A stretch of 64,000 bases of DNA, taken from Caldicellulosiruptor changbaiensis. GTDB taxonomy: Bacteria > Bacillota > Thermoanaerobacteria > Caldicellulosiruptorales > Caldicellulosiruptoraceae. Of this stretch, positions 20,878-29,452 are shown piece by piece. The stretch lies in assembly GCF_003999255.1 (NCBI RefSeq), contig NZ_CP034791.1, forward strand, positions 2,148,501-2,212,500, written 5' to 3'. Position 1 is the first letter of the stretch. Each line of letters begins with the position of its first letter. Both the position numbers and the translations under genes were made by a program. The notes beneath the pieces were generated by a model, which worked only from the letters and a program-made list of their open reading frames with translations, ran no database searches and had not been told where the DNA came from.

Positions 20878-20906
20878 ATAATAATACATTTGATTGAAAA
20901 AATCAA
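20878..20906 (-). promoter_or_regulatory. Putative promoter for the ADH-lip-dehydrogenase run
   Basis: On the minus strand TTGATT (20906-20901), 17 bp, TATTAT (20883-20878), about 60 bp upstream of the ADH start. The plus strand of the same 200-bp gap also carries TAGACA-18-TATAAT toward the SDR, so the gap looks like a shared divergent control region. Confidence 0.35.
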
Positions 20907-21022
20907 TAAAGTCAAAAATAAAACAAATTAATATAGACATAAACAAAATATTTATTGTATAATTAATATTAGATAAGCCTAAAAATCAACATATTAAAAC
21001 AATGTCAAAGGAGGTACGAAAA

Positions 21023-21802
21023 ATGAGTTGCAAGCGATTAGAAGGACAAGTTGCAATTGTGACAGGTGCTGCCCAAGGCTTAGGGGAAGCTTTAGCACGC
21101 AGGCTTGATAAGGAAGGATGTAAAGTTGTTGTTGCAGATATAAATTTTGAAGGTGCTCAAAGAGTTGCAAGTGAGCTTACTGAGGCCATTGCTGTAAAGT
21201 GTGATGTCACAAACGAGCAAGAGGTTGAAGCAATGGTTAACAAGACAATAGAAACGTTTGGACAGCTTGACTTGATGGTTGCAAATGCAGGAATATTAAT
21301 TGCAAAGCCAATTACAGAGTTTTCCTTAGCTGAGTGGAAAAAGGTTATTGATGTAAACCTTATTGGATATTTTCTCTGTGCAAGGGCAGCTGCAAGGGTT
21401 ATGATTCCTCGCAGAAAAGGCAATATAATCCAAATAAACAGCAAGTCAGGAAAGAAAGGATCATATAAAAATTCGGCTTATTCTGCCTCAAAATTTGGTG
21501 GGATTGGACTTACTCAGAGTCTTGCGCTTGAGCTTGCCGAATATGGAATAAGAGTAAATGCAATCTGTCCTGGCAACCTTCTCGATTCACCACTTTGGGT
21601 CAACAGTCTGTATGAGCAATATGCAAGAAATCAGGGCCTTACTCCTGAACAAATTCGAGAAAAGTACCTCAGCCAAGTTCCTTTGAGGCGTGCTTGCACA
21701 TATGATGATGTTGCAAATGTACTTGTATTCTTAGCATCGGATGAAGCAAGTTACATGACAGGTCAGGCAATCAATGTTACAGGTGGTCAAGAGATGAGAT
21801 AA
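21023..21802 (+). CDS. Short-chain dehydrogenase similar to sorbitol-6-phosphate 2-dehydrogenase (SrlD)
   Basis: NAD(P)-dependent SDR. It has the cofactor motif TGAAQGLGEALA, the NAG motif (VANAGILIAKP) and the catalytic Ser-Tyr-Lys (INSKSGKKGSYKNSAYSASKFG). Beyond the general SDR fold it shares long stretches I recall from E. coli SrlD (IIQINSKSGK, KFGGIGLTQSLALELAEYGI, TGQAINVTGGQ), so a polyol-phosphate or ketose substrate is plausible. The start at 21023 fits: AAAGGAGGT lies 8 nt upstream, inside the longer open frame that begins at 21002. The PHP gene follows 18 bp downstream. Confidence 0.8.
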   Translation: MSCKRLEGQVAIVTGAAQGLGEALARRLDKEGCKVVVADINFEGAQRVASELTEAIAVKCDVTNEQEVEAMVNKTIETFGQLDLMVANAGILIAKPITEFSLAEWKKVIDVNLIGYFLCARAAARVMIPRRKGNIIQINSKSGKKGSYKNSAYSASKFGGIGLTQSLALELAEYGIRVNAICPGNLLDSPLWVNSLYEQYARNQGLTPEQIREKYLSQVPLRRACTYDDVANVLVFLASDEASYMTGQAINVTGGQEMR

Positions 21803-21820
21803 AATTAAAGAAGGAGTAAG

Positions 21821-23131
21821 ATGATAATTATGAGCCGTGAAATTGAACATCTCATTGAAAACTTAAATAGCAAAGACAAAAAGGTACGTCTTTCTTCACT
21901 TTCTGAGCTTATGAAAAAAGTGGAGATTGGAGAAATCAATCTTCCACCAAAAAGCAGTGTGATAAATAACCATATACATACGTTCTACTCGTTCTCGCCA
22001 TACTCGCCATCAAAGGCAATTTGGATGGCAAGAGCATCAAGCCTCCCCACAGCTGGTATCATGGACCATGACACAGTTGCTGGAGCTATTGAATTCATTG
22101 AAGCAGGCAAAATAGCCCAAATTGCAACTACCATAGGTGTTGAGTGCAGAGCAGATTTTTCAAAAACACCTCTAAATGGTAAGAAAATTAACAATCCTGA
22201 CCAAGATTCCATTGCCTATATTGCAATCCATGGCATACCTCATACAGAAATTAACACTGTTATGAATTATTTTACGCCATATTTAAAAAAGAGAGTTGAG
22301 AGAAATAAGCTTATGGTCGAGAATATAAATGAGCTTTTATCTGTTTTTGATATTCACCTTGATTTTGAGAAAGATGTCGTGAGTATCTCAATGTACCATG
22401 AAGGTGGTAGTATCACAGAGCGTCACATCCTGTTTGCTCTTTCAAAAAAACTCACAGAAAAATTTGGAAAGAGCAGCAAATTGGTCGAATTTTTAAAAAA
22501 TGAACTTAAAATTAAACTTTGGCCAAAAGTAGAGCAAAACCTTCTTGAGAGCGAAAACCCCTATTATGAATATGATCTTTTAGGTGCTTTAAAAAGTGAT
22601 TTTATTCAAAGATTTTATATAAAAGCAACTGATGAGTGTCCAGACATAAAAGAACTTGTTGAATTTTCCGAAAGAATTGGAGCAATAATTGCATACGCTT
22701 ATTTAGGTGATGTGACAGAGTCTGTGACAGGAGACAAACCAAGCGAAAAATTTGAAGATGAATACCTTGATCAGCTGTTTGAAGTCTTAAACTATTTAGG
22801 AATAAAAGCTGTTACCTATATGCCCTCACGAAATACCATCCAGCAGCTTCAAAGGGTACGAAAGTTGTGCGAAAAATATAACTTTTTACAAATAAGTGGT
22901 GAAGATATCAATTCTCCTCGCCAAAGCTTTGTATGTGAAGCTTTAAAAAACCAAGAATTTGAAAATTTAATTGACACAACTTGGGCACTAATTGGACATG
23001 AAATAATGGCAACTCACGATAAAACCTTGGGTTTTTTCTCAAAGAAAATGCAAGAAAAATTCCCAGATTTAAAAGAGAGGATTTCCTATTTTAAACAAGT
23101 TGGACTTAGGGAGTGGAAAAATGCTTTTTAA
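21821..23131 (+). CDS. PHP-domain metal-dependent hydrolase of unknown substrate
   Basis: PHP superfamily protein (436 residues). Metal ligands typical of the fold are visible: HIHTFYSFSPYSP near residue 50, MDHDTVAG near 78, GVECRAD near 105, HGIPH near 130, and a late GHEIMATHDKT. PHP enzymes are mostly phosphoesterases such as histidinol phosphatase. The chain is longer than simple PHP phosphatases and the middle part is not one I recognise. It shares an operon with the SrlD-like dehydrogenase, so removal of a phosphate from a sugar or polyol phosphate is a reasonable but untested idea. Its start has AAGGAG only about 5 nt upstream; the ATG 9 nt further is an alternative. Confidence 0.7.
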   Translation: MIIMSREIEHLIENLNSKDKKVRLSSLSELMKKVEIGEINLPPKSSVINNHIHTFYSFSPYSPSKAIWMARASSLPTAGIMDHDTVAGAIEFIEAGKIAQIATTIGVECRADFSKTPLNGKKINNPDQDSIAYIAIHGIPHTEINTVMNYFTPYLKKRVERNKLMVENINELLSVFDIHLDFEKDVVSISMYHEGGSITERHILFALSKKLTEKFGKSSKLVEFLKNELKIKLWPKVEQNLLESENPYYEYDLLGALKSDFIQRFYIKATDECPDIKELVEFSERIGAIIAYAYLGDVTESVTGDKPSEKFEDEYLDQLFEVLNYLGIKAVTYMPSRNTIQQLQRVRKLCEKYNFLQISGEDINSPRQSFVCEALKNQEFENLIDTTWALIGHEIMATHDKTLGFFSKKMQEKFPDLKERISYFKQVGLREWKNAF

Positions 23132-23148
23132 AAGAGTTTACAAAAAGG

Positions 23149-23189
23149 AAAAAAGCTACAGCCCATGCTGTGTCGGACTGTAGCTTTTT
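23149..23189. terminator. Bidirectional terminator between PHP and aldolase genes
   Basis: AAAAAGCTACAG pairs with CTGTAGCTTTTT around an 18-nt loop, with A and T runs on both sides. It serves the PHP gene (+) and the convergent aldolase gene (-). Confidence 0.85.
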
Positions 23190-23193
23190 GTTT

Positions 23194-24243
23194 TTATTTT
23201 GTCATTTCTTTAATCAATTTCTTTCTATACTCTTCGCTTTCCCAGTTCTTGATATAATTTGTACTGTCCTCTGTCATAGTTTTTATTGTAAGGCCCAATT
23301 TCTCAATTTGTTCTATTACATAGAAGTATGCCAAAAGCGTCTCTTCAATTGCCAAGGCTTCTGAGTATGTTGTGTTATAAGTTACCTCTTTAGATTTAGC
23401 ATTAATCTCTATTTTGGAATCATCTGCGTAAAGATTAGAGTTTATATAGACAAGCTGGTCAGGATACAATGAGTATTTTTCGAAAAAAACAGGAGTTACA
23501 TTTTTACTTGCTATAAAATCATATATGAACCTTGTTCTGCTTTTGTACTTCTTTTCATCAATCTTTTCTAATTTTACAGTGGGATATCTTCCTTTTATGC
23601 CCAATCTTTTTTTAATTAGATTATTCACCTTTTCATGTATTTCAAGAGCTTCTTTATAAACATTTGAAGATATTATAAGGCCATGATTTTCCATGATTAA
23701 TATTTTGGACTTTTCCTTATCCTTCTCATCTAAAGTTGAAATTCTTTTTTTAATCTCTAATGTCAGCCAAAACCCGGGGTTAATGTAGGGTATCCAAATA
23801 AGATTGATACCTTCTTCACTTAAAACTTTTTGGACTATTTCTTTGCCTTCGTATGAACATGCCAATATGTTTGCATATACAGAGTGAGAATGTATGACAT
23901 ACTTGTCAAGTACAGAGTGAAATCCAACCTCAACTGAAGGTCTCAATACATTTTCTGTTGGCCAAACGATACTTTTTATTGCAACATCTACGCTTTCTTT
24001 TTCAAAATCATAACCACCAGATGTATCAACGTTATCATAGTAATTTTTTATCTTGCTGTAATCTACTATAACATACCCCTCTTGTTTAGTAACCTGACTT
24101 AACCTAAATCCAGACGCCTTTATTGCCATAAGAGTTGAATCCAACTTTACTGATATATTCCCACCGCCACCTTGAACATAATCAATTCTTTTTCCTATCC
24201 TTTGGCACATCCTGACAAGTTCCAGCAAACCCTTGCTTTTCAT
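23194..24243 (-). CDS. Class II aldolase/adducin family protein
   Basis: Zinc-type class II aldolase fold (L-fuculose-/L-rhamnulose-phosphate aldolase superfamily). Visible are the phosphate loop QGGGGNISVKL, the catalytic Glu in PSVEVGFHS, the zinc ligands in VIHSHSVYAN and the third His in MENHGLIIS. It resembles the aldolase half of long rhamnulose-1-phosphate aldolase/dehydrogenase proteins but lacks the dehydrogenase half. The start at 24243 is chosen because GAAAGGAAGGATGAG precedes it; the frame is open to 24300, into the previous gene. It follows the tandem aldolase gene by 25 bp. Cleavage of a deoxyketose phosphate to DHAP and an aldehyde is inferred. Confidence 0.78.
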   Translation of the reverse strand: MKSKGLLELVRMCQRIGKRIDYVQGGGGNISVKLDSTLMAIKASGFRLSQVTKQEGYVIVDYSKIKNYYDNVDTSGGYDFEKESVDVAIKSIVWPTENVLRPSVEVGFHSVLDKYVIHSHSVYANILACSYEGKEIVQKVLSEEGINLIWIPYINPGFWLTLEIKKRISTLDEKDKEKSKILIMENHGLIISSNVYKEALEIHEKVNNLIKKRLGIKGRYPTVKLEKIDEKKYKSRTRFIYDFIASKNVTPVFFEKYSLYPDQLVYINSNLYADDSKIEINAKSKEVTYNTTYSEALAIEETLLAYFYVIEQIEKLGLTIKTMTEDSTNYIKNWESEEYRKKLIKEMTK

Positions 24244-24268
24244 CTCATCCTTCCTTTCAAAATTTGTT

Positions 24269-25555
24269 TTAGAGCTTGAACGCTTTTTCAATCTCCTCAA
24301 TTTCCTCTTGGCTTATTAGCATCACCTCACCTAAATTTTTTGCATCAATCATTGCCTTTGCAGTAAATTCCAAAACCTCAAGCTTATCAAATGCATCAAG
24401 AAGGTCTTTACCGACAACAATTACACAATCATTTTCTACAATAACAGCTGGGGTTTGTTTTGAAAAAACATCTGCTGTCATCTTAGGCTGCATAAATGTA
24501 GAACCAAACGGAATCTTCTTCACGTTTCTTAGTTGAATGTATGTCTCAGGGACTGTTTTTGAATCAAATTCATTGTCAGTCACAGCAAATGCCATTATGT
24601 TTGGCGGGTGTGCAATTATAATTGCATTGACATCGGGATGTTTTTCATAGATATACTTGTGAAGAAGAACTGACCTACTCGGTCTTTTTCCAGCCTCCTT
24701 ATATCCATTTTCTATTCTGACAATATCTTCCACATCAATGTATTTCCTGTCCACCATATATGGAGTTATTATAAAAGAATTTCCATTTAACCTTTGTGAA
24801 AAAGTGCCTTGTGTACTTGTAAATAATCTTTGGTCATATGCTCTGTGAATAAGCTCACACATTCTCTTTCTTGCGTGTCTTTCGAAGCTTGAAAAGGTCT
24901 TTGGAATAAACTCATCCATCTTAATATCCTGTTTTGCCTTTGAAATCTCAAGGTCTTTTGGCCGTAAAGCTTTAGGATTACCTATTGCCCTTGCTCTTAT
25001 CTCAAGCTGAGCACAAAAATCCAAAGTCTCAAACGCCATAAAAGCCTTGAAAAGGTTTTCTGCACCTACAACAATTCCGTGGTTTGCCAAAATAGCAGTG
25101 TTAATACCTCTTTTGAAGGCATCTGCAATCTTTTGCCCAAGCGCTGTGCTGCCTGGTAGTGCATAGTCAACAAGCTCAACTTCGCCACATATCAAATGTA
25201 CATTTGGAATAAGTTTTGTGTTTGGAATCTTTCTTGCCAAACTAAACGCCATAATGGCTGGCGGATGAGCATGAATTATAGCTTTAATATCTGGCCTTGA
25301 TCTGTAAATCATCTCATGAAAAGGGAGCTCAACAGATGGCTTGTGTTTTCCTACAATCTCACCATTGCTTTTTACAAGCACTATGTCATCCGGCTTTAAA
25401 CTTCCTTTGTCAATCCCAGATGGTGTAATCCATATATCGCCATTTTCGTCCATTATGGAAATATTTCCACCTGAGGTTGTCGTCATACCATATCCATATA
25501 TCCTTTCCATTATCATGACTATTTGGTCTGCTGGATGAAGTAATTCAAATTTCAT
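24269..25555 (-). CDS. Tandem class II aldolase protein with a degenerate second domain
   Basis: 428 residues made of two class II aldolase units. The first (1-200) has all expected residues: TTSGGNISI, Glu76 in PSVELPFH, His95 and His97 in IHAHPP, His159 in ANHGIVVG. The second (~215-428) keeps the framework (STQGTFSQRL, AIIIAHPPNIMAF, VIVVG) but has lost the active site: Glu becomes Arg/Ser (PSRSVLLH), the first zinc His becomes Ile314, and the third aligns with Cys377. The second unit is therefore probably structural or regulatory. It is first in the two-gene aldolase operon, and an IS110 unit is inserted directly upstream of its start. Confidence 0.8.
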   Translation of the reverse strand: MKFELLHPADQIVMIMERIYGYGMTTTSGGNISIMDENGDIWITPSGIDKGSLKPDDIVLVKSNGEIVGKHKPSVELPFHEMIYRSRPDIKAIIHAHPPAIMAFSLARKIPNTKLIPNVHLICGEVELVDYALPGSTALGQKIADAFKRGINTAILANHGIVVGAENLFKAFMAFETLDFCAQLEIRARAIGNPKALRPKDLEISKAKQDIKMDEFIPKTFSSFERHARKRMCELIHRAYDQRLFTSTQGTFSQRLNGNSFIITPYMVDRKYIDVEDIVRIENGYKEAGKRPSRSVLLHKYIYEKHPDVNAIIIAHPPNIMAFAVTDNEFDSKTVPETYIQLRNVKKIPFGSTFMQPKMTADVFSKQTPAVIVENDCVIVVGKDLLDAFDKLEVLEFTAKAMIDAKNLGEVMLISQEEIEEIEKAFKL

Positions 25556-25566
25556 AATATATACTC

Positions 25567-26140
25567 CTCTCTCAATATACCTTTGATTTTCTCAAAATAT
25601 CTCGCGATTTCTTTAAAATTCGCTATCGAAACAAATAATTTTGTTCTTGATATTGTTATTATTGCTTTATTCTACCATACCTAGCTTAGACTCAGCCTCT
25701 CTCTTGTATTTATCTTGTTGCTCTACCATATTACGGCGGGTATCTATCCACAACAACCATGGTGTTTACCCTCTCATGTCTCTCAGGGTCTTTTCTCACT
25801 TGCCCTCAATTCCCTCGTCCCATCTACCATGGCGTGGACGTCAGTTATGCTCGTATGCAGGGTCTTCGCCCGTATGGAGGATGTACTCTGACCACCCGCT
25901 CACATTTTTCAATCTACTTTCTATAAAAAATCATTTAATCCTTTCTCCTTCATTTCTTAACCATCAATACATTTTCTAAGATGTGAACTATTATTAAAAG
26001 GGGCGCTTTGCTACTCGACATGACTTAATCTCCTCGCAAAGCTAAGAATTTCTTTACCCCCTCAAGATGTGAATCACTCAAACTATTTCTCCTGCTTTAA
26101 ACTAAGAATGTTCAAGCAATTTTTCTCACTTCGCTTCACT
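25567..26140 (-). ncRNA. Structured non-coding end of IS110 element 1 (copy A), guide-RNA candidate
   Basis: 574 nt between the transposase stop and the element end, conserved in all three copies, with no convincing gene. Read on the minus strand it holds GCTTTGC/GCAAAGC closing a 24-nt loop just after the stop, and further on an ACCCT/AGGGT hairpin and a GGGTA/TACCC arm. A non-coding end after the transposase is where IS1111-type elements of this family keep their guide (seek/bridge) RNA. The RNA role is inference. The outer 415 nt also occurs alone at 45439-45853. Confidence 0.35.
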
Positions 26141-27427
26141 TCACGCTGTCCTTGCTAAAGCCTCTCTCTTTATATCGCTCAACATCTTGTTCCCATCATA
26201 CTTTACGCCTTTTTTCAAAATCGCATAAAACACCCTTATCAATTTACAACACAGTGCTATTAATGATTGCTTCTTCTTCAAGGGATTGTTCTCTCGCGTG
26301 GTGTAATACCTGTGCAGCTGCTTAAATTCTTCATTCTTTGCTACTATTGTAATCATGGCCTTGAACAAGCTACTTCTGAGCCTTCCTCGCCCTCTTTTAC
26401 TTATACACGTCTGACCCTTGTACTTGCCAGAACTATTCTCAACTATATTGAGTCCCGCTAATTTCTGTATCTGCTTCGAATCCTCATACCTCTTTATATC
26501 TCCAACCTCTGAAATAAATCCAACTGCTGTCTTCACTCCAACACCTTTTATTTCAAGAAGCTTATCGCCATTCGGCACCTCTTTCAAAAGCTCTGCCATC
26601 TCGGCTTCTATCTCTTCTACTTGCTTGTTTAAAAGCTCATATTCTTCAAGCAAATATTTTATCTCTTGTCTTGCCAGCTTTCTACCTTCTTTTTTACCTA
26701 TACTTCTTTTGGCAGCTTCTGTTAAATCCATCGCCCTCCTGCGACTAATCGCTCGCTTATCTACTTTGTCACGCCAGTACTCTATAATCCCTTCTACTTC
26801 CTTCCCTACTACATCACAAGGCAATGGCATTTCTCTCAGCGTCGCTATTGCTGTCTTGCCTTCCCAATCAGAAAATACTCCTAAAAACTCTGGAAAATAT
26901 ATATCAAGCCAATTGATTATTTGATTTTTTAAAACATTCAGCTGTTTTTGAAGCCTTTCATATATGTTCATCGCTACTCTCATCTCAGCATATATACCCT
27001 CGGGTATATTTGGTTCTGTGTATCTTCCATCCTTCACAAGCATTGCTATCGTCTTCGGATCCTTTATATCACTCTTAGTTTGCGTGTTATCATCAAGCTC
27101 CTTGCTCCTCTTCACGTGAAAAGGATTCACTAATACCACTTTTATGCCATTCTCTCTTAAGTACTGCTCAAAGCACAGCCAGTAATGCCCTGTAGGTTCT
27201 ATCCCAACTATCATACTCTCCTTGCCATTTGCTTTCATTATCTTATTTGCCCAATCCAGAAATTTTTCCATACCTTCTTTCCTATTCTCAAATTCTATTC
27301 TCTTACCAAGCTCCACTCCTCTGAAGTCAAATGCTCTACCAACATGCCTTTCCTTTGCTATATCTACTCCTACAACTAAAGTTCTTTCTGTGACTTGTAA
27401 TATCTTTTCATTTTGTGTATACTTCAA
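26141..27427 (-). CDS. IS110 family transposase, element 1 copy A
   Basis: RNA-guided-type DEDD recombinase of IS110 elements. The N-terminal RuvC-like domain has Asp in VVGVDIAKERHVG, Glu in VGIEPTGHYW and the acidic pair in KSDIKDPKTIA. A coiled coil follows, then the Transposase_20 domain with LLEIKGVGVKTAVGFISEVG and the candidate catalytic Ser in CISKRGRGRLRSSLF. I take TTG 27427 as start, giving 428 residues, since AAAGGAGGT lies ~8 nt upstream; the frame is open to 27469. Identical protein in copies B and C. Looks intact and is probably the active element. Confidence 0.9.
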   Translation of the reverse strand: MKYTQNEKILQVTERTLVVGVDIAKERHVGRAFDFRGVELGKRIEFENRKEGMEKFLDWANKIMKANGKESMIVGIEPTGHYWLCFEQYLRENGIKVVLVNPFHVKRSKELDDNTQTKSDIKDPKTIAMLVKDGRYTEPNIPEGIYAEMRVAMNIYERLQKQLNVLKNQIINWLDIYFPEFLGVFSDWEGKTAIATLREMPLPCDVVGKEVEGIIEYWRDKVDKRAISRRRAMDLTEAAKRSIGKKEGRKLARQEIKYLLEEYELLNKQVEEIEAEMAELLKEVPNGDKLLEIKGVGVKTAVGFISEVGDIKRYEDSKQIQKLAGLNIVENSSGKYKGQTCISKRGRGRLRSSLFKAMITIVAKNEEFKQLHRYYTTRENNPLKKKQSLIALCCKLIRVFYAILKKGVKYDGNKMLSDIKREALARTA

Positions 27428-27431
27428 AGAG

Positions 27432-27511
27432 GGTACCTCCTTTGTTGTGTTTTTTCGTAAGTTGTACAACTTACTTTATTAATTTTATCAGGAGGTACCT
27501 TATCTTTTCAA
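27432..27511 (-). promoter_or_regulatory. Element 1 promoter with ribosome-site-masking inverted repeat
   Basis: Minus strand: TTGAAA (27511-27506), 18 bp, TAAAAT (27487-27482). The spacer contains GGTACCTCCT (27499-27490), the exact complement of the ribosome site AGGAGGTACC (27441-27432). An 18-bp palindrome, GTAAGTTGTACAACTTAC (27457-27474), lies where the transcript should begin. A transcript from this promoter lacks the masking arm; read-through transcripts from outside contain it. Confidence 0.55.
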
Positions 27512-27784
27512 ATCTCTTTTCTCTTCATTTTCACTCATTTTCGTTCATTACAGGAATGCTCGTATAATATGATTATCAAATCACTTAAAACTTCATATCT
27601 CAATTGGTACATTTAATTATCAGTACCAATTGATTACTGGAAATTCATTTTGATAATGCACCTTTCTTAAAACACTCATTTCTCAAAAATTGAATATTAA
27701 AATTGACTGCTACAGTTTAAATTTGCCCTTTATCTTTGGTAAACTAAAATCAGAAAAAGTTTAAGCCTGATTTAGTTTATTTGG

Positions 27785-28050
27785 ATATATTTTGAACACC
27801 TCCTGCTGGACGTGCTTTGACATCTGCACGCCACAGCTTGCGAAAGACTGAACCCCAAAGGATTACATGAGTAATGTTTACTCGTTTGCTGTGCACGGTC
27901 AGGTTACCACATCTGATTTGAGCATATCAGATGTGTGCACCCTGTAAACTGCTCCGTAGCTCTAATATCGGCGAGGCTGCATTACATGTAATCCCCAAGG
28001 ATAAAGGGCTTAACACTTTTTCTTACCACTACTTGCAAAAAGGAGGTCTT
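27785..28050 (+). ncRNA. Bridge-RNA candidate of IS110 element 2 (copy A)
   Basis: About 265 nt of non-coding, GC-richer sequence directly upstream of the transposase, the position of the bridge RNA in IS110-group elements. Strong structure is visible: a perfect 10-bp hairpin CACATCTGAT/ATCAGATGTG (27908-27917 with 27926-27935, 8-nt loop) and a perfect long-range 10-bp helix GGATTACATG (27860-27869) with CATGTAATCC (27985-27994). ACCTCCT (27798-27804) can pair with the ribosome site AGGAGGT (28041-28047). Guide loops were not assigned. Confidence 0.55.
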
Positions 28051-28054
28051 CAAA

Positions 28055-29300
28055 TTGCCAAATACTTTAATCGTGGGCATTGATATCAGTAGTCAGTCAA
28101 ATTCTATCTTCTTCATCGATGATGCCGGTAATCACTTGATTAAAAAACCTTTTTCCTTGCCTAATGATCAAGAAGGCGCTAACGAATTAATCAAAAGAGT
28201 TATTGACTGCCTCAGCCAGTATAATCTATCCTGTATTAAGTTTGGCATGGAAGCAACTTCACATTACGCTTGGCATCTGCACTTGTATCTTGCTTCTTCA
28301 TCTGAACTGCTGCCATATAAACCAACTTTTTATGTTCTCAACCCAAGCATAGTCAAAGGCTTCAAAAAAATCTACACTTTCTTGCCTAAAACAGATAGCA
28401 TCGATGCAATTATCATCGCTGAATGTGTCAGGTTCAGCAAACTCAACCCAACACCTTTGCCTGATTTTAAATATGCTGCACTACAACGCCTTACCAGAAT
28501 GCGCTATCATCTTGTTCACAATCTAACTCGCGAAAAAAACAGAGCTCTCAATCTCATATACCTTAAATTCTCTACTTATTCTCAAGACTGTCCATTTTCA
28601 GATATCTTCGGTAAAGCTTCTTGTGCTATCATCGAAAACTTTACACCTGATGATATCGCTTCTATGCCTTTAGAAGACTTAATTAAATTCGTATCCGATA
28701 ACGGCAACAATAGACTCTCAGATGTCAATAAAATCGCTGAAATACTTAAAACCGAGGCTCAAGCGTTCATACAGATTACATCCTCTGTTGGCTGAGGCAA
28801 ATGACTTAGCTTTGTCTATGACCCTTGAAAACATTAGATTTATGCAAGAACAACTTAAAAAACTCGACAAAGAAATCTCAAAACTTCTTAAAGCTTTCTC
28901 TCAAACATTAACAACCGTCCCTGGCATAGGAGATGTTCTTGCAGCCGGCATCATCGCTGAAATCGGTGATATCAAGCGCTTCAAAAATGAAGCTGCTTTG
29001 GCAAAGTATTCTGGCCTTGTTTGGACTCAGTACCAATCAGGCAACTTCAATGCCCAAGATGTCTCATTAGCTAAGTGTGGTAACCAATACCTGAGATACT
29101 ATCTTGTTGAAGCTGCTAACTGTGTAAGGGTGCACACAGTACGCTACAAAGCCTTCTACAACAAGAAGTTCTCAGAGGTTACCAAGCATCAGCATAAACG
29201 TGCCCTCGTCCTAACCGCAAGACGCTTAATTCCTTTGATCTTTGCCATGCTCAGCAAAGGTCAAATATATCAAGAAAGAGGTGATGTTTACAATACTTAG
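28055..29300 (+). pseudogene. IS110 family transposase, element 2 copy A, frameshifted
   Basis: TTG start at 28055, 7 nt after AGGAGGT. The first frame (28055-28795) gives the DEDD domain (IVGIDISSQS, FGMEATSHYAWHL, PKTDSIDAIIIAE). The second (from about 28760 to 29300) gives the Transposase_20 domain (TTVPGIGDVLAAGIIAEIG, CGNQYLRYYLVEAANCV). Family reading suggests a shift near 28764: dropping one G in CAAGCGTTC would join the frames as QASYRLHPLLAEA. Copy B has exactly the same shift. This is either one ancestral mutation copied with the unit or, less likely, programmed frameshifting. Confidence 0.8.
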
Positions 29301-29452
29301 TTAGTCCCAATTTTTTAATTTAATAATCTTTCCCAAACAAGCTGCCAGTTAAATTTTTCCATGCTGAGCGGCTCGGTATTTTATTGTCTTTTTTGCCCTA
29401 ATTATCTAAAAAAATTTTTTAAAAAACCCCCTTGACATTATACCGTTTGTCT

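Larger units (their letters stand above)
25567..29452. mobile_element. Composite unit A: two divergent IS110-type elements
   Basis: A 3886-bp unit repeated at 45966-49851. It begins with CT (CTCTCTCAATATACC), has an internal CT at 27559-27560 and ends with CT at 29451-29452. Element 1 (25567-27560) carries an intact minus-strand IS110 transposase; element 2 (27561-29452) carries a frameshifted plus-strand one. Flanks differ from copy B right up to the CT dinucleotides. The joined empty site would read TATACTC-CT-TTCTGAAA, in the upstream region of the aldolase operon. No target duplication beyond the core is seen, as expected for IS110 elements. Confidence 0.85.

Noticed and set aside
25641-25979. 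112-residue open frame repeated at 46040-46378 and 53780-54118
   Set aside because: It lies in the structured non-coding end of element 1, has no ribosome site, an odd composition, and the orphan copy at 45.4 kb does not keep the frame.
27457-27474. Palindrome GTAAGTTGTACAACTTAC as a repressor operator
   Set aside because: No second site or regulator gene is linked; its place at the predicted transcript start fits an RNA hairpin equally well.
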